A stretch of 64,000 bases of DNA from CAZMNY01 sp964567745 (GTDB lineage: Bacteria > Planctomycetota > Planctomycetia > Pirellulales > Pirellulaceae): positions 1-64,000 of the forward strand of contig CAZMNY010000022.1 in the NCBI GenBank assembly GCA_964567745.1, read 5' to 3'. Each line of letters starts with the position of its first letter. The first letter of the stretch is position 1. Shown here one piece after another: positions 1-9,183 of this stretch. The position numbers were made by a program, and so were the translations under genes. The notes below the pieces were generated by a model. The model was not told where the DNA came from, ran no database searches, and saw nothing but the letters and a program-made list of their open reading frames with translations.

Positions 1-21
1 GGCTAGTGTCTAGATTAACAT

Positions 22-95
22 CCAACCCAGGGCGGCGCACTACGGCTTCGCCGTTAGTGCTTCCCCTGGGCTGGTATATTGAGCCCCTTCGGGGC
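22..95. repeat. Intergenic hairpin pair downstream of the TRAP permease gene
   Basis: Two adjacent inverted repeats lie just left of the first gene. The larger pairs roughly 22-45 with 51-74 (CCAACCCAGGG... against ...CCCTGGGCTGG) around a CTTCG loop, with a few mismatches. The smaller is GCCCCTTCGGGGC at 83-95. Both have UUCG-like loops, which make very stable RNA hairpins. No T-run follows on either strand, so this is more likely a dispersed palindromic repeat or an RNA-stabilising 3' structure for the leftward TRAP transcript than a classical intrinsic terminator. The first 204 bases contain no gene I can support. Confidence 0.55.
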
Positions 96-204
96 AACGG
101 ACTCACCTCACGGCGTCATGGAACTGGTTGCGTCGCGATCAAATCAACAGGCCGCTCGTCCCGTACTGTTGAATCAGATTCATAGGCAAACGCGTGAACG
201 AATG

Positions 205-2493
205 TTATCGCGTCTGTGTCGTGGGTCGATTGACGATGATGCCAGCGAACAATAATGCGGCACCGGCGATGTTCACAAGCCAGCCGTAGTCGGAATCGCC
301 GACTTGAGCGGCGGGGAGCAGCAGCATGACGGCGGCGACGAACATCATGGCTCGCTCCCACAATCGCATGCGGCCTCGGAAGAACTGACCGGTCACTCCG
401 CCAGCGAGCGCGACGACGCCGGCCAAGGCGGCAGCGATGACCAAGATGGTGCGAGGCACGTCGCCGGCCGCGATCATCGCGCCGTTCGATTGCATCAACA
501 GAAGTTCGGGGCGATAGACGAACATGAAGGGCAAGGTGAATCCGACAAGGGAAAAACGAAACGCGGCCAGCGCGGTCGGCATCACTTTGGCTTCGGCAAT
601 TGACGCACTGGCGTAAGCCGCCAGGGCGACAGGCGGCGTGACCATCGACATCATGCCGAAGTAGAAGATGAACAAGTGGGCGGCCAAGGGATCGACGCCC
701 ATTTCGCCGAGCAGCGAACCCATCAACGTCGCCATCAGCAAATAGCAAACGACTGACGGCACACCCATGCCGAGGATGATCGAGCAGATCATGATTCCGA
801 TGAGCGCCAACAACAAGCTTGATTCAACAACACCCTTGATCGTCTCGCTGAATTCATTGGCGACCGGCGTCGACTGCACGATCCCGATAATGATTCCAAC
901 GCACGCGCTGGCGGCGACGAGCGAAATGCCGTTTTTGGCCGAGCGGGTAAAGGCCTTTTGCATTTCGGGCCGCCAATGAGGCTCGACAAGCCCGAACAAC
1001 AGCATCCCCAACATTCCGATGATTGACGAGCCCAAAAGCGATTCCAGAAGCAGCCAGAACTCGAGGTTCCCGGTTTCGGGATTGCGCCAAGAGTCGGCCA
1101 AAAACGGGATGATATAACCCGCCATCCAGCGAAGGTTCTCGCCCATGCCGTTGAGCATCGGCTCGATCGATTCCTTGCTCAAGAATTGGTGGAGAATCGT
1201 AAAGACGAGGAACGCCACGAGGGCTCGCATCCGAGCCGCTTTGGGAATCGTCGACTCGGCTCGCATTGTCGTCATCACGAGGATCAACACCAGCGCGCCG
1301 GTGACTGCCTTGAACGGCGAGAAGCTCACCGCGAGCAACGAGACCAACACGCCCAGAGCGCCAAAGAAGACGAGCCCTTCGAACCGCCATATCGATTTTG
1401 CATTGAGCGAATCCGCCTTGGACTCGTCGGCTGGCTCGCTCGACTTACCCTTCTCTTCCGAGCCAACTCGGATCGAAAAGAAATGGACGATCATGAAAAG
1501 CGAGAAATAGTAAAGCACAGCGGGGATCAAGGCCGCTCGGGCGATCTCCAAAAAAGTCACCTGAGTGGCGCCGCGTTTGGCGAACTCGAGCATCATGTAA
1601 GCGCCCGCGCCCATGACCGGCGGTACGAGCGCGCCTCCCGATGCGGCTGCGGCCGTGATGCCGCCGGCGACGCTGGGACTGAAGCCCGCGTTTCGCATCA
1701 TCGGAATCGTAAAGCTGCCGGTCGTAACAGCGTTGGCGACCGCGCTTCCAGATAGCGACCCCATCAAGCCGCTTCCGAGCACGGAGACTTTGGCTGGTCC
1801 GCCCGGACTGCGTCCGAAAACGCGTTCTGCGAAATCGATGATGAATTGTGTTGCGCCCGACATCTCCAAAAAGGCGCCGAAGACGACAAACAGAAACACG
1901 TAACGAAACATCACCTCGGCCGCCGGCCCCAACACGCCCAGCGACTGCAAGAAGGCGACACTGGCGATTTCTGGCGCCGATTGACCTGCGTGAGGGTACA
2001 TCGCATCGGGCATCGCTGGCCAACCGTCGGGCGTGTTTGAGAGATAGCAGTAGAACGAGTGGGCCATGAACGTGATCGCCATCGCGGGCACGATCCAACC
2101 GATGCTACGTCGCGTCGCCTCGAGCACCAAAATCAAGCCAGTAAATGCCACCACGATATCGAGCGTCGATTCGCTGCTCGCGCGGTTGCTCAACGAGATC
2201 CCGTCCCACCACAACGATTTGAACCAGGGTATCGGCTCCGATTGAACCACGATGTAGCCCAAACAAAGCGCCGCAAGCAGGGCGAGCACCATGTCAAAAC
2301 AACGCCCGACCGCGTTGTTCTCGAGACTCTTGTGAGTTGGGTAGACGAGAAAACAGAGCGTCATGCCAAACAAGACAAACAGCGCCTTGGACGACTCGGG
2401 CATCAACGTTTCGAAGTTGACCGCGACCAACGTGTAAATACACATGGCCACACCCAGGACAGTGATCAGGGTGGTGCGTATACGATCGAGCAC
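205..2493 (-). CDS. TRAP transporter permease, fused DctQM type (TAXI family)
   Basis: A 762-residue integral membrane protein that would be the fused small (4-TM) and large (12-TM) permease of a TRAP transporter, driving sodium- or proton-coupled uptake of an organic acid. The N-terminal ~130 residues hold four hydrophobic segments. The remainder has the large-subunit hallmarks: glycine-rich helical hairpins such as GSGLMGSLSGSAVANAV and GGALVPPVMGAGAYMM, and the second-half counterpart ILGMGVPSVVCYLLMATL. Fused DctQM permeases normally pair with TAXI-type binding proteins, and exactly such a gene lies immediately upstream on the same strand (66-bp gap), so the two form an operon. The start is a GTG codon. 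Substrate unknown. Confidence 0.93.
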   Translation of the reverse strand: MLDRIRTTLITVLGVAMCIYTLVAVNFETLMPESSKALFVLFGMTLCFLVYPTHKSLENNAVGRCFDMVLALLAALCLGYIVVQSEPIPWFKSLWWDGISLSNRASSESTLDIVVAFTGLILVLEATRRSIGWIVPAMAITFMAHSFYCYLSNTPDGWPAMPDAMYPHAGQSAPEIASVAFLQSLGVLGPAAEVMFRYVFLFVVFGAFLEMSGATQFIIDFAERVFGRSPGGPAKVSVLGSGLMGSLSGSAVANAVTTGSFTIPMMRNAGFSPSVAGGITAAAASGGALVPPVMGAGAYMMLEFAKRGATQVTFLEIARAALIPAVLYYFSLFMIVHFFSIRVGSEEKGKSSEPADESKADSLNAKSIWRFEGLVFFGALGVLVSLLAVSFSPFKAVTGALVLILVMTTMRAESTIPKAARMRALVAFLVFTILHQFLSKESIEPMLNGMGENLRWMAGYIIPFLADSWRNPETGNLEFWLLLESLLGSSIIGMLGMLLFGLVEPHWRPEMQKAFTRSAKNGISLVAASACVGIIIGIVQSTPVANEFSETIKGVVESSLLLALIGIMICSIILGMGVPSVVCYLLMATLMGSLLGEMGVDPLAAHLFIFYFGMMSMVTPPVALAAYASASIAEAKVMPTALAAFRFSLVGFTLPFMFVYRPELLLMQSNGAMIAAGDVPRTILVIAAALAGVVALAGGVTGQFFRGRMRLWERAMMFVAAVMLLLPAAQVGDSDYGWLVNIAGAALLFAGIIVNRPTTQTR

Positions 2494-2559
2494 GCGGGCC
2501 TCCGCCGGAGTCCGGTCGGTATGAGAAGATAGAGACGTCAGCGACTAGCCGAATCTGGC

Positions 2560-3717
2560 CTAGTTCGAACCGCCATCGGCCGGTTTTTCGTCAGCCGGTT
2601 TTTCGTCAGTAGGCTTTTCGTCAGTAGGCTTTTCGTCAGTAAGCTTTTCGTCGCCGCCACTTTCTTCGGCGAAGATGCCTATTTCCTTGTAAAACTTGAT
2701 CGCGCCAGGATGGAACTCGGTGCCGGTGAAACGAGCGGCGTTCTTTTCGTTGATCGCTCGACCCGCGCCGTGCTGTTTGGCGATTTCGTCTCGGTGTTCC
2801 CAGATCGTCTTAGTGATCTGGTAGATCGTCTCTTCCGACATACTGGCTGACGTGATCAACTGCATCGAACCGACATTCATCGCGGAAAAATCCTCGGTCA
2901 TGCCGCGATACGTCGCGTTGCCTTCGCGGTTGGCGGCTGGGATCGTCGCCGGTTGAAAGAAGGGGTATTTTTCGACCAGCGTTTCGCGAGTCGCAGGATC
3001 GTAGGGAATGAAGGCAATGTCGTGCGACGTGCAAGCTTGCGTGACTGCGGGAGTCGGAATCGCGCCGCCCATGAATGCGGCGTCACAACCGCCATCGCCC
3101 AGCAGTTGAACCGACGGCGTGTAAGGCACGTTAAGCTGTATGAAATCGGCGTAGGTAACACCATGCTCACTGAGCAGAGGCTCGAGAAACATCTCAAAGC
3201 CTGCTCCGGCTGGACCCACCGTCACTCGCTTGCCCTTTAGATCAGCGATCGACTTGATGCCCGACCCCTTCTTGGTGATGAACAGACCGACGTTGGGCGC
3301 GAGCGTGACAACGGCTCGAATGTCGTATTTCTTTTCCCATTCCGAGCCTTCGCGTCGAGCTGCGTAGTAGCTGATTGCTGAATTCGACATCGCCAACTGA
3401 AGTTTGCCTTCGTCGAGCATACGAATGTTCTGCTTGGAGCCCTTCGTCGACTTGGCTTGAGCTCGCCAATTGTTGTCGCCTTTGTTCGACTGCAGTACCG
3501 ATGCAATGGCGTTGCCGACCGGCTGGAACGCGCCGCCGATTGGAGCTGTTCCCAGCGTTAGAAACTCGCGTTTCCCAACCGGCGTCCCCGTTCCATTCGC
3601 TGGGCCGTTTCCGCCCGAGCCGCCGCTGCATCCCATGACAGCCAGTGAAATCACAAGGACTACGGGTGCGAAACAACTCATGACGTGGCTCAAACGAACC
3701 GGCATAGTGCTCGACAT
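2560..3717 (-). CDS. TAXI-family TRAP transporter solute-binding lipoprotein
   Basis: A 385-residue periplasmic binding protein delivering substrate to the fused TRAP permease encoded just downstream. The N-terminus is a lipoprotein signal with lipobox VMGC (Cys30), followed by a Gly/Ser linker. The core has TAXI-family features: FLTLGTAPIGGAFQPVGNAIA near residue 55, and GKRVTVGPAGAGFEM in the middle, the ligand-binding turn typical of the family. It ends in an acidic low-complexity tail made of five copies of the pentapeptide DEKP[T/A] (first copy DEKLT), which is not part of the fold. An alternative ATG lies four codons downstream. Ligand unknown; glutamate or other carboxylates are usual for the family. 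Confidence 0.92.
   Translation of the reverse strand: MSSTMPVRLSHVMSCFAPVVLVISLAVMGCSGGSGGNGPANGTGTPVGKREFLTLGTAPIGGAFQPVGNAIASVLQSNKGDNNWRAQAKSTKGSKQNIRMLDEGKLQLAMSNSAISYYAARREGSEWEKKYDIRAVVTLAPNVGLFITKKGSGIKSIADLKGKRVTVGPAGAGFEMFLEPLLSEHGVTYADFIQLNVPYTPSVQLLGDGGCDAAFMGGAIPTPAVTQACTSHDIAFIPYDPATRETLVEKYPFFQPATIPAANREGNATYRGMTEDFSAMNVGSMQLITSASMSEETIYQITKTIWEHRDEIAKQHGAGRAINEKNAARFTGTEFHPGAIKFYKEIGIFAEESGGDEKLTDEKPTDEKPTDEKPADEKPADGGSN
2578..2652 (-). repeat. Five 15-bp tandem repeats in the 3' end of the TAXI gene
   Basis: Five in-frame 15-bp units (forward-strand form about CGGTTTTTCGTCAGC / AGGCTTTTCGTCAGT) encode the pentapeptide DEKP[T/A]. The two units nearest the stop are nearly identical to each other, and two others are identical, indicating recent duplication. 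Because the unit is a multiple of three, copy-number changes only lengthen or shorten the acidic/lysine tail. Confidence 0.9.
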
Positions 3718-4100
3718 AGCGGCTTTCCTTTGTTTGGTGAGGTGATAGGGCGCAAGGCCGAGTTCACCGTTGCGGCGATCGCGGCAGGAGCCACGCGGAT
3801 TACGTGCTCGCCGGGTTGTTCATGAAGATTGTTGGCGAGCCCTTTTGCCTGTGCTTCGGTCATTGCTCGACGGAAGAAAGCTCGCCGAGCGAATGATCCG
3901 GGCTTACCGGGCTGACTCAACCAAGCCACGATCCTAGCATTCCGGATACGTACTTTCCAGTAGGTTGCGTTAACCTGTTGAAGTGCAGGGATTAACGAGC
4001 GAAAGATCGCTGACTTTGCTATCCTGACGCCCTTGCAACGCCGCGACCGTTCGCCGACATTTGGTCGCGCTAACTCGCTTCCCAGCCGAGACTCAACATC

Positions 4101-4313
4101 GTGAAACCGCTGATCGTCGTACTCGTCGTCTTGCTGATCGTTCTCCATCACGATTTTTGGTTCTGGGACAACAGCAATTTGGTGTTCGGGTTCCTGCCCG
4201 TCGGCATGGCGTATCACATATGCATTTCGCTGGCCGCCGCGACCGTGTGGTACATGGCGACTCTCTTCGCTTGGCCGGCCGATCAAGACGGTGAAGTTAA
4301 GCCTTCCGGTTAG
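4101..4313 (+). CDS. Small two-helix membrane protein, DUF3311 family
   Basis: A 70-residue protein with two hydrophobic helices (residues ~3-16 and ~26-58, separated by HDFWFWDN) matching the DUF3311/YhdT pattern. These are small partners encoded directly upstream of sodium:solute symporters such as PanF; the same arrangement is seen here, with the symporter starting about 80 bp downstream. It begins at GTG. The role of DUF3311 proteins is not settled; an accessory or stabilising subunit of the symporter is the usual inference. The 380 bp upstream, back to the TAXI gene, hold no gene I can support, so divergent promoters probably sit there. Confidence 0.8.
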   Translation: MKPLIVVLVVLLIVLHHDFWFWDNSNLVFGFLPVGMAYHICISLAAATVWYMATLFAWPADQDGEVKPSG

Positions 4314-4395
4314 TCTGTCCACGCGCATCGGCCACCTCCGCCGCTCGCCTCCGTTCAACACTCTCCCTTCGCACTCGAAAGCGACTGCTTGTCCC

Positions 4396-5895
4396 ATGAC
4401 GCCACTGCTGATCATTGTCGCCTATCTCGTCTTGTTGCTCGCGCTGGGGCTCGCGTCGAGCTTCTATCTACGGGCAACGAGCGACGACTATATGCTGGCC
4501 AGCCACTCGATCGGTCCGTTCTTGCTGTTGCTCTCTCTTTTCGGCACGACAATGACCGCCTTCGCCCTGGTCGGCTCGACGGGCAAAGCATTTCAGCAAG
4601 GCGTCGGAGTGTACGGAATGCTGGCCTCGTCGAGCGGCATCATTCATTCGCTTTGCTTCTTCTTGTTGGGCGTCAAACTTTGGACCATCGGCAGAAAAAA
4701 CGGATACGCCACTCAGATTCAGTTCTTTCGTGACCGACTTGAAAGCGATGCCATCGGACTGCTGCTATTCCCCGTTTTGGTTGGACTCGTGATTCCGTAT
4801 TTGCTGATCGGGGTAATGTCGTCCGGCACGGTGATCAGCGAAATCACGGTCGGTGCCCTTCCCAGCGTGTTCGGCGAAGGCGGCGTCCCGAAACACCTCG
4901 GCTCCTTCGTGATCTGCGTCGTCGTGCTGCTCTATGTCTTCTTTGGCGGAATGCGAGGAACCGCATGGGCCAACGCCTTCCAAACTTGCGTGTTTATGAT
5001 CCTGGGCGTCGTGACGTTTTTCGTGATCGCAAATCAGATCGGCGGTAAGGAGAGTCTCTGGGCCAACCTGAAGAGCGCGAGCGAGGCGGTCGATTCGGCA
5101 AAGTTCTCTCGCTCACACATTCCTCATCTTTACTTTGCGAGCTACATGTTGATTCCGCTTTCGGTCGGGATGTTTCCTCACATCTTTCAACATTGGTTGA
5201 CGGCGAAGAGCGCCCGATCATTCAAGCTGCCTGTCGTCGCCCACCCGATCATGATCCTGATTGTCTGGGCGCCATGCGTACTGGTCGGCGTTTGGGCGAC
5301 GACCCAGTTGCCCGCCGAGACGCCATCCAACGCGGTGTTGGCGATGCTCGTCAAGAAACTCGCCGGTGAGACGCTCGCGGGCTTGCTGACCGCCGGCATC
5401 TTGGCCGCCATCATGTCGTCGCTCGACAGTCAATTCATGTGCCTGGGCACGATGTTCACGACGGATCTGCTTCAGCACTACGGCGGCAAGAAAAAGTTCA
5501 GCGAAAAACAGCTGGTCACTGCGGCTCGCGGATTCATCGTGGCGATCGTGACCGTGACGTATCTGCTGAGTCTCTTAGAGTCGCGGGCTGTTTTCTCGCT
5601 GGGAATCTGGTGCTTTAGCGGTTTCACCGCGCTCGTCCCGCTCGTCGTTGCCGCGCTCTACTGGCGCCGACTGACCCTCGCCGGCGCCATGTCGTCCATC
5701 CTCGCCACCGCCCTGCTCTGGTCTTACTTCTTCTACCAGGCCGACTTCGGCGGCAACCCCGGCTACAAAGTCTTTGGGATGCTTCCCGTGGCGACCTTGA
5801 TCGTCGTCTCCTCCATCACTCTCGTGCTCGTCTCGCTCGTCACGCGACCGCCGAGCAAAGCGACGATCGAACGATTCTTCCCGGAAGTTGGCTAG
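4396..5895 (+). CDS. Sodium:solute symporter (SSS family)
   Basis: About 499 residues with roughly 13 predicted membrane segments and SSS signatures: an N-terminal segment with AtSDDYMLASHSIGPF (substrate/sodium helix 1 region), GGMRGTAWANAFQTCVF in the middle, and AGILAAIMSSLDSQFMCLGT, where the Ser residues correspond to the conserved sodium-site helix. I place the start at the ATG giving MTPLLIIVAYLVLLL because it directly begins the first membrane helix; the frame is open further upstream but that segment is polar and overlaps the DUF3311 gene. Likely co-transcribed with DUF3311. The substrate cannot be deduced; PanF-like or organic-acid transport is plausible. Confidence 0.9.
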   Translation: MTPLLIIVAYLVLLLALGLASSFYLRATSDDYMLASHSIGPFLLLLSLFGTTMTAFALVGSTGKAFQQGVGVYGMLASSSGIIHSLCFFLLGVKLWTIGRKNGYATQIQFFRDRLESDAIGLLLFPVLVGLVIPYLLIGVMSSGTVISEITVGALPSVFGEGGVPKHLGSFVICVVVLLYVFFGGMRGTAWANAFQTCVFMILGVVTFFVIANQIGGKESLWANLKSASEAVDSAKFSRSHIPHLYFASYMLIPLSVGMFPHIFQHWLTAKSARSFKLPVVAHPIMILIVWAPCVLVGVWATTQLPAETPSNAVLAMLVKKLAGETLAGLLTAGILAAIMSSLDSQFMCLGTMFTTDLLQHYGGKKKFSEKQLVTAARGFIVAIVTVTYLLSLLESRAVFSLGIWCFSGFTALVPLVVAALYWRRLTLAGAMSSILATALLWSYFFYQADFGGNPGYKVFGMLPVATLIVVSSITLVLVSLVTRPPSKATIERFFPEVG

Positions 5896-5946
5896 CGAGC
5901 CTCGTTTTTTCGGCCCCGATGTATGGCCAAAACAAGAAACGAGCCG

Positions 5947-6062
5947 CCTCTCCCGCCGACGCGTGAGGGCTCGGGAGAGGGGGCACGCGCAAGCGATTCC
6001 TCGACCGTCAATGGCTCGCCCAAGAATGCTCACAGCGTTTCCCTAAGGGCACGCGCAGGCGT
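5947..6062. repeat. Inverted and direct repeats in a 440-bp gene-free gap
   Basis: The gap between the symporter and the cytochrome gene (5896-6335) has no convincing gene. It holds a perfect 9-bp inverted repeat, CCTCTCCCG (5947-5955) with CGGGAGAGG (5972-5980), resembling the REP-like palindromes common in planctomycete intergenic DNA. The near-identical direct repeats GGGCACGCGCAAGCG (from ~5980) and GGGCACGCGCAGGCG (from ~6047) follow. There is no clear T-run, so terminator function is uncertain. Confidence 0.5.
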
Positions 6063-6335
6063 CCGCCAAAATCACGGGCCTAACTCAGCCTCGTTGTTGG
6101 CTCCGTTCGGGGTTACAAGACCAACAAAGAGACATGCAGCTCCACATGTCGTTACTTGCAATGCGAGTGGAGATGGATAATAGTGTCTACAGTAAGAAAT
6201 CCACGGCGACGGTCCGAATTCCTCCCCCCCGCACCCCCTGCGCTTGGACCAACACCTTTTCCGACTTTCCACGCCAAGGGCCGACGCGACTTGCCTCGCC
6301 TGACTCCCCTAGTGGCTCTGACCTAAGAAAAACCT

Positions 6336-6896
6336 GTGAAATTCTTCTGGGAAATACGGCACCTCTGGATCCTGATCACCCTCATTGCAACCGCCGGCGT
6401 CGGCGCGGTTATGGTCCGCAACGAGATGGTTCCCGAATCCTATGGCGAGCTCTCTGACCGGTACGGACCGTATCGAGCCGACGCGCTTGAGCAGATCGCG
6501 GCTCAGCCGAGCATGTTGATCGCCGACAAGGTCTGCCACGAATGTCATCAGGATGTGCAGAAAGAGCGAGCCGAAGCGAAACACAGCACTGTGCTCTGCA
6601 TTCACTGTCACGGCTCGAGTCGCGACCATGTGAAGCAGGCGCGAGCCGCAGCCAAAGACCCAAGTCTGAAGATTGCTCCCGCAGCCAAGTGGGATGGGGA
6701 CGTCTTCACCAAAATCGACCTCTATATCACCAAGGACCGAGCATCCTGTCTCGTCTGCCATGAAAAGACGATCGGCATGCCCGAGTGGTTTCAAAAGATC
6801 GACGTGGCGGTGCACTTAGAGGATATGGGGGCTGAGGAGCCGATGAGTCGCGAGACTTGTTTTGAGTGTCACGCGGGGCACGACACGGCGCCTTGA
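6336..6896 (+). CDS. Membrane-anchored tetraheme cytochrome c (NapC/NrfH-like)
   Basis: A 186-residue protein with one N-terminal membrane helix (~10-27) and a periplasmic domain carrying four CxxCH heme-binding motifs: CHECH (67-71), CIHCH (88-92), CLVCH (138-142) and CFECH (175-179). Additional histidines that could be distal ligands are present. This is the size and layout of NrfH/NapC-type quinol dehydrogenases. The start is GTG. The FeS and NrfD-like genes follow on the same strand, suggesting electrons pass between the quinone pool and periplasmic hemes. No nitrite reductase or other catalytic gene is adjacent, so the physiological partner is unknown. Confidence 0.88.
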   Translation: MKFFWEIRHLWILITLIATAGVGAVMVRNEMVPESYGELSDRYGPYRADALEQIAAQPSMLIADKVCHECHQDVQKERAEAKHSTVLCIHCHGSSRDHVKQARAAAKDPSLKIAPAAKWDGDVFTKIDLYITKDRASCLVCHEKTIGMPEWFQKIDVAVHLEDMGAEEPMSRETCFECHAGHDTAP

Positions 6897-6969
6897 TCGC
6901 CCAATGGCCTTTGGCCCATGCCGAAAACGGCGAGCGCCGAACAACACAACAATAACTGGAGTCGAATAT

Positions 6970-7845
6970 ATGTTGCCAATCTTGAACGATGGCGGTTGCG
7001 GGTCCGGTGGCGGTTGCGGAACGAGTGGCGGCTGCGGTTGCCAGGGACCAAGTCCGGATTCAGGCGAATTGACGGAAGCGGAATTCCTTCGTTCGCGCCG
7101 CGATTTCGTTCAAAAGGCCAGTACGATCGCCTTGGGCGCCATCAGCCTGACCATCTTACCGGCGACGTCAACCGAATCGGCGGACGAGCCGAGCAGCGGC
7201 GGATTGTCTGACACGCCGACTTACGGTTTTCTCGTCGACACGGAGAAGTGTGTCGGAACGGGCAAGTGTTTGAGCGCTTGCCGGGTTGAAAACAACGTCC
7301 CCGAGGGAAACGCCCGAACTTGGGTTGAACGTTACATCCACTACAAGGACGGCACGGTTCAAGTCGATACAGTGCCAGAGACGGGGTACTCCGAGTCAGA
7401 GACAGCGGCGGCCATCGACTCGGACAAAGTCGACCGCGCCTACTTCGTTCCGAAGCTCTGTAATCAGTGCGAAGACGCCCCCTGCAATCAGGTCTGCCCG
7501 ACTCACGCTTCCATCACGTCGCCCGAAGGGATCGAGCTGGTCGACCCGGAGACTTGCATTGGCTGTGCGTACTGCGTGCAAGCCTGCCCATACGGCATTC
7601 GTTTTATCAACCATGAAACGAACAACGCCGACAAGTGCACCTGGTGTTATCACAGGATTAAGCGAGAGGAGACGCCGGCGTGTGTCGAAGCGTGCCCGAC
7701 TGGAGCTCGCATGTTTGGTCGGATTGATGATCCGAACAGCGAGATCAGCAAGCGTATCGCAGCCGTGCCGACTCGGGTTTTGAAAGAGCACTTGGGGACT
7801 CATCCCAAGCTCCATTACATCGCTCTGGACGGAGAGGTGATCTGA
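6970..7845 (+). CDS. Tat-exported 4Fe-4S ferredoxin-type electron transfer subunit (NrfC/PsrB-like)
   Basis: A 291-residue protein with a twin-arginine signal (SRRDFVQK at ~42-49 followed by a hydrophobic stretch) and several cubane-cluster motifs: CNQCEDAPCNQVCP, CIGCAYCVQACP and CTWC...CVEACP. The first cluster motif reads CVGTGKCLSAC, with Thr where a Cys is usual, leaving three cysteines. Before the Tat signal lies an unusual Gly/Cys repeat at residues 8-26. The ATG at 6970 is chosen because a TGGAG ribosome site precedes it; an in-frame ATG upstream overlaps the cytochrome gene. The stop overlaps the NrfD-like start (TGATG), implying translational coupling. It should carry electrons between the NrfD-like membrane subunit and the hemes. 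Confidence 0.9.
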   Translation: MLPILNDGGCGSGGGCGTSGGCGCQGPSPDSGELTEAEFLRSRRDFVQKASTIALGAISLTILPATSTESADEPSSGGLSDTPTYGFLVDTEKCVGTGKCLSACRVENNVPEGNARTWVERYIHYKDGTVQVDTVPETGYSESETAAAIDSDKVDRAYFVPKLCNQCEDAPCNQVCPTHASITSPEGIELVDPETCIGCAYCVQACPYGIRFINHETNNADKCTWCYHRIKREETPACVEACPTGARMFGRIDDPNSEISKRIAAVPTRVLKEHLGTHPKLHYIALDGEVI

Positions 7846-9002
7846 TGGAAGGAACATCATTCATATTCCCTAACGACGGCCATCCCGCCTGGAGCTTCAT
7901 GATTGTGCTCTACCCGTACATCACGGGATTGGTGGCGGGCGCTTTCGTCGTCTCGGCTCTGTATCACGTTTTCCATCGCGAAGAACTCAAGCCCGTGGCG
8001 AAGCTGGCACTGGTGACGTCGTTTTGTTGCTGTGCGTTCGCGACGCTGCCATTGCTGTTGCACTTGCGTCATCCCGAGCGGTGTTTGCAGGTAATGATCA
8101 CGCCGAGCAAGACATCGGCGATTGCCGGATTCGGCTTTATCTACAACACCTACATGTTGGTCTTGGTCGTCGAGATCTGGCTTGTGTTTCGGCCTGCCAT
8201 CGTCGAGCGCGCGTTGACTCGCGGCGGCATCGTCGGATGGGCGTATTGGATCGCCGCATTGGGAGTGACGAAGATTAGCGATCGTGCTCGCGCCGTGGAC
8301 GATTGGCTGATTCGAGTGTTAGCGATTGTGGGGATTCCGATTGCCTGCGTCCTTCACGGCTACGTCGGTTTTCTATTCGGCGCAATCAAGTCGAACCCCT
8401 GGTGGTCGACATCGCTGATGCCGATCATTTTCCTGATATCGGCCATTGTGTCCGGAATCGCCGCTCTGATCCTGCTCTACCTGTTCATCTGCGCTCGGCG
8501 CGGTGTGACTGCTGACCCTGCCTGCGTCTCGGCATTGGGCCGCTATCTGTGGCTGTTCCTCGTTTTGGCTGTCACGCTCGAAGGTCTCGAGCTTCTGCAA
8601 ATGGCTTACGAAGCGGGCGGCGAGTGGGAGGTGCTTTCGACGTTGCTGACCGAACACCTGGCGGTCTCCTACGGCATCATTCAAGTCCTGATCGGCTCAG
8701 TTGTCCCGCTGGTGCTGTTGTTGTCAGCATTTGGCCGCCGTCTGCCGCCTCGCTTGATTTCCACGCTCTGCGCCTTTTCATCGCTGCTCGTGCTCATACA
8801 AGTATTGGCGATGCGATGGAACGTCGTAATTGGCGGACAATTGTTCTCGAAAAGCTTCCGGGGCTTCATCGACTACACGCCCGAGTGGCTGGGCCGCGAG
8901 GGTCTATTGGTAGGAATTGTGATTCTCTGCCTGCCATGGATCACGCTCTGGATCGCCTCAAAGCTGGTGCCGATCTGGCCGGAAACGCCCGAAACGACGT
9001 AG
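7845..9002 (+). CDS. NrfD/PsrC-like quinone-interacting membrane subunit
   Basis: A 385-residue polytopic protein with about nine to ten hydrophobic helices and the NrfD-family look: WSFMIVLYPYITGLVAGAFVVSALYH at the N-terminus, and HLRHPERCLQVM, equivalent to the conserved loop (xLGRPxR-like) after helix 2. Family members exchange electrons between the quinone pool and an FeS partner, sometimes translocating protons. It is the last gene of the cytochrome-FeS-NrfD set, overlapping the FeS gene by one base. No molybdopterin subunit follows; the next gene is rpsR, so the module is complete as three genes or works with a distant catalytic enzyme. Confidence 0.9.
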   Translation: MEGTSFIFPNDGHPAWSFMIVLYPYITGLVAGAFVVSALYHVFHREELKPVAKLALVTSFCCCAFATLPLLLHLRHPERCLQVMITPSKTSAIAGFGFIYNTYMLVLVVEIWLVFRPAIVERALTRGGIVGWAYWIAALGVTKISDRARAVDDWLIRVLAIVGIPIACVLHGYVGFLFGAIKSNPWWSTSLMPIIFLISAIVSGIAALILLYLFICARRGVTADPACVSALGRYLWLFLVLAVTLEGLELLQMAYEAGGEWEVLSTLLTEHLAVSYGIIQVLIGSVVPLVLLLSAFGRRLPPRLISTLCAFSSLLVLIQVLAMRWNVVIGGQLFSKSFRGFIDYTPEWLGREGLLVGIVILCLPWITLWIASKLVPIWPETPETT

Positions 9003-9183
9003 CTGAGGCGACTGAAAAATGGCGACCGGCCGCCGCTGGGGCAAACGTAGGCGGATTCGGCGGTCGAGGCGCGGATGGACTTGCACAACGTGGCAAATCC
9101 AATAAACTGAGGGCTTCCCTCGAGCACATTATAGTGAAGCAACGGCTTCCATCCTCACATAACCTTGTAGAGTTGTTGGACTT

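Noticed and set aside
3690..4415. A 241-codon minus-strand open frame
   Set aside because: It covers the DUF3311 gene and the TAXI promoter region; no recognisable domain and Arg/Gly-biased translation.
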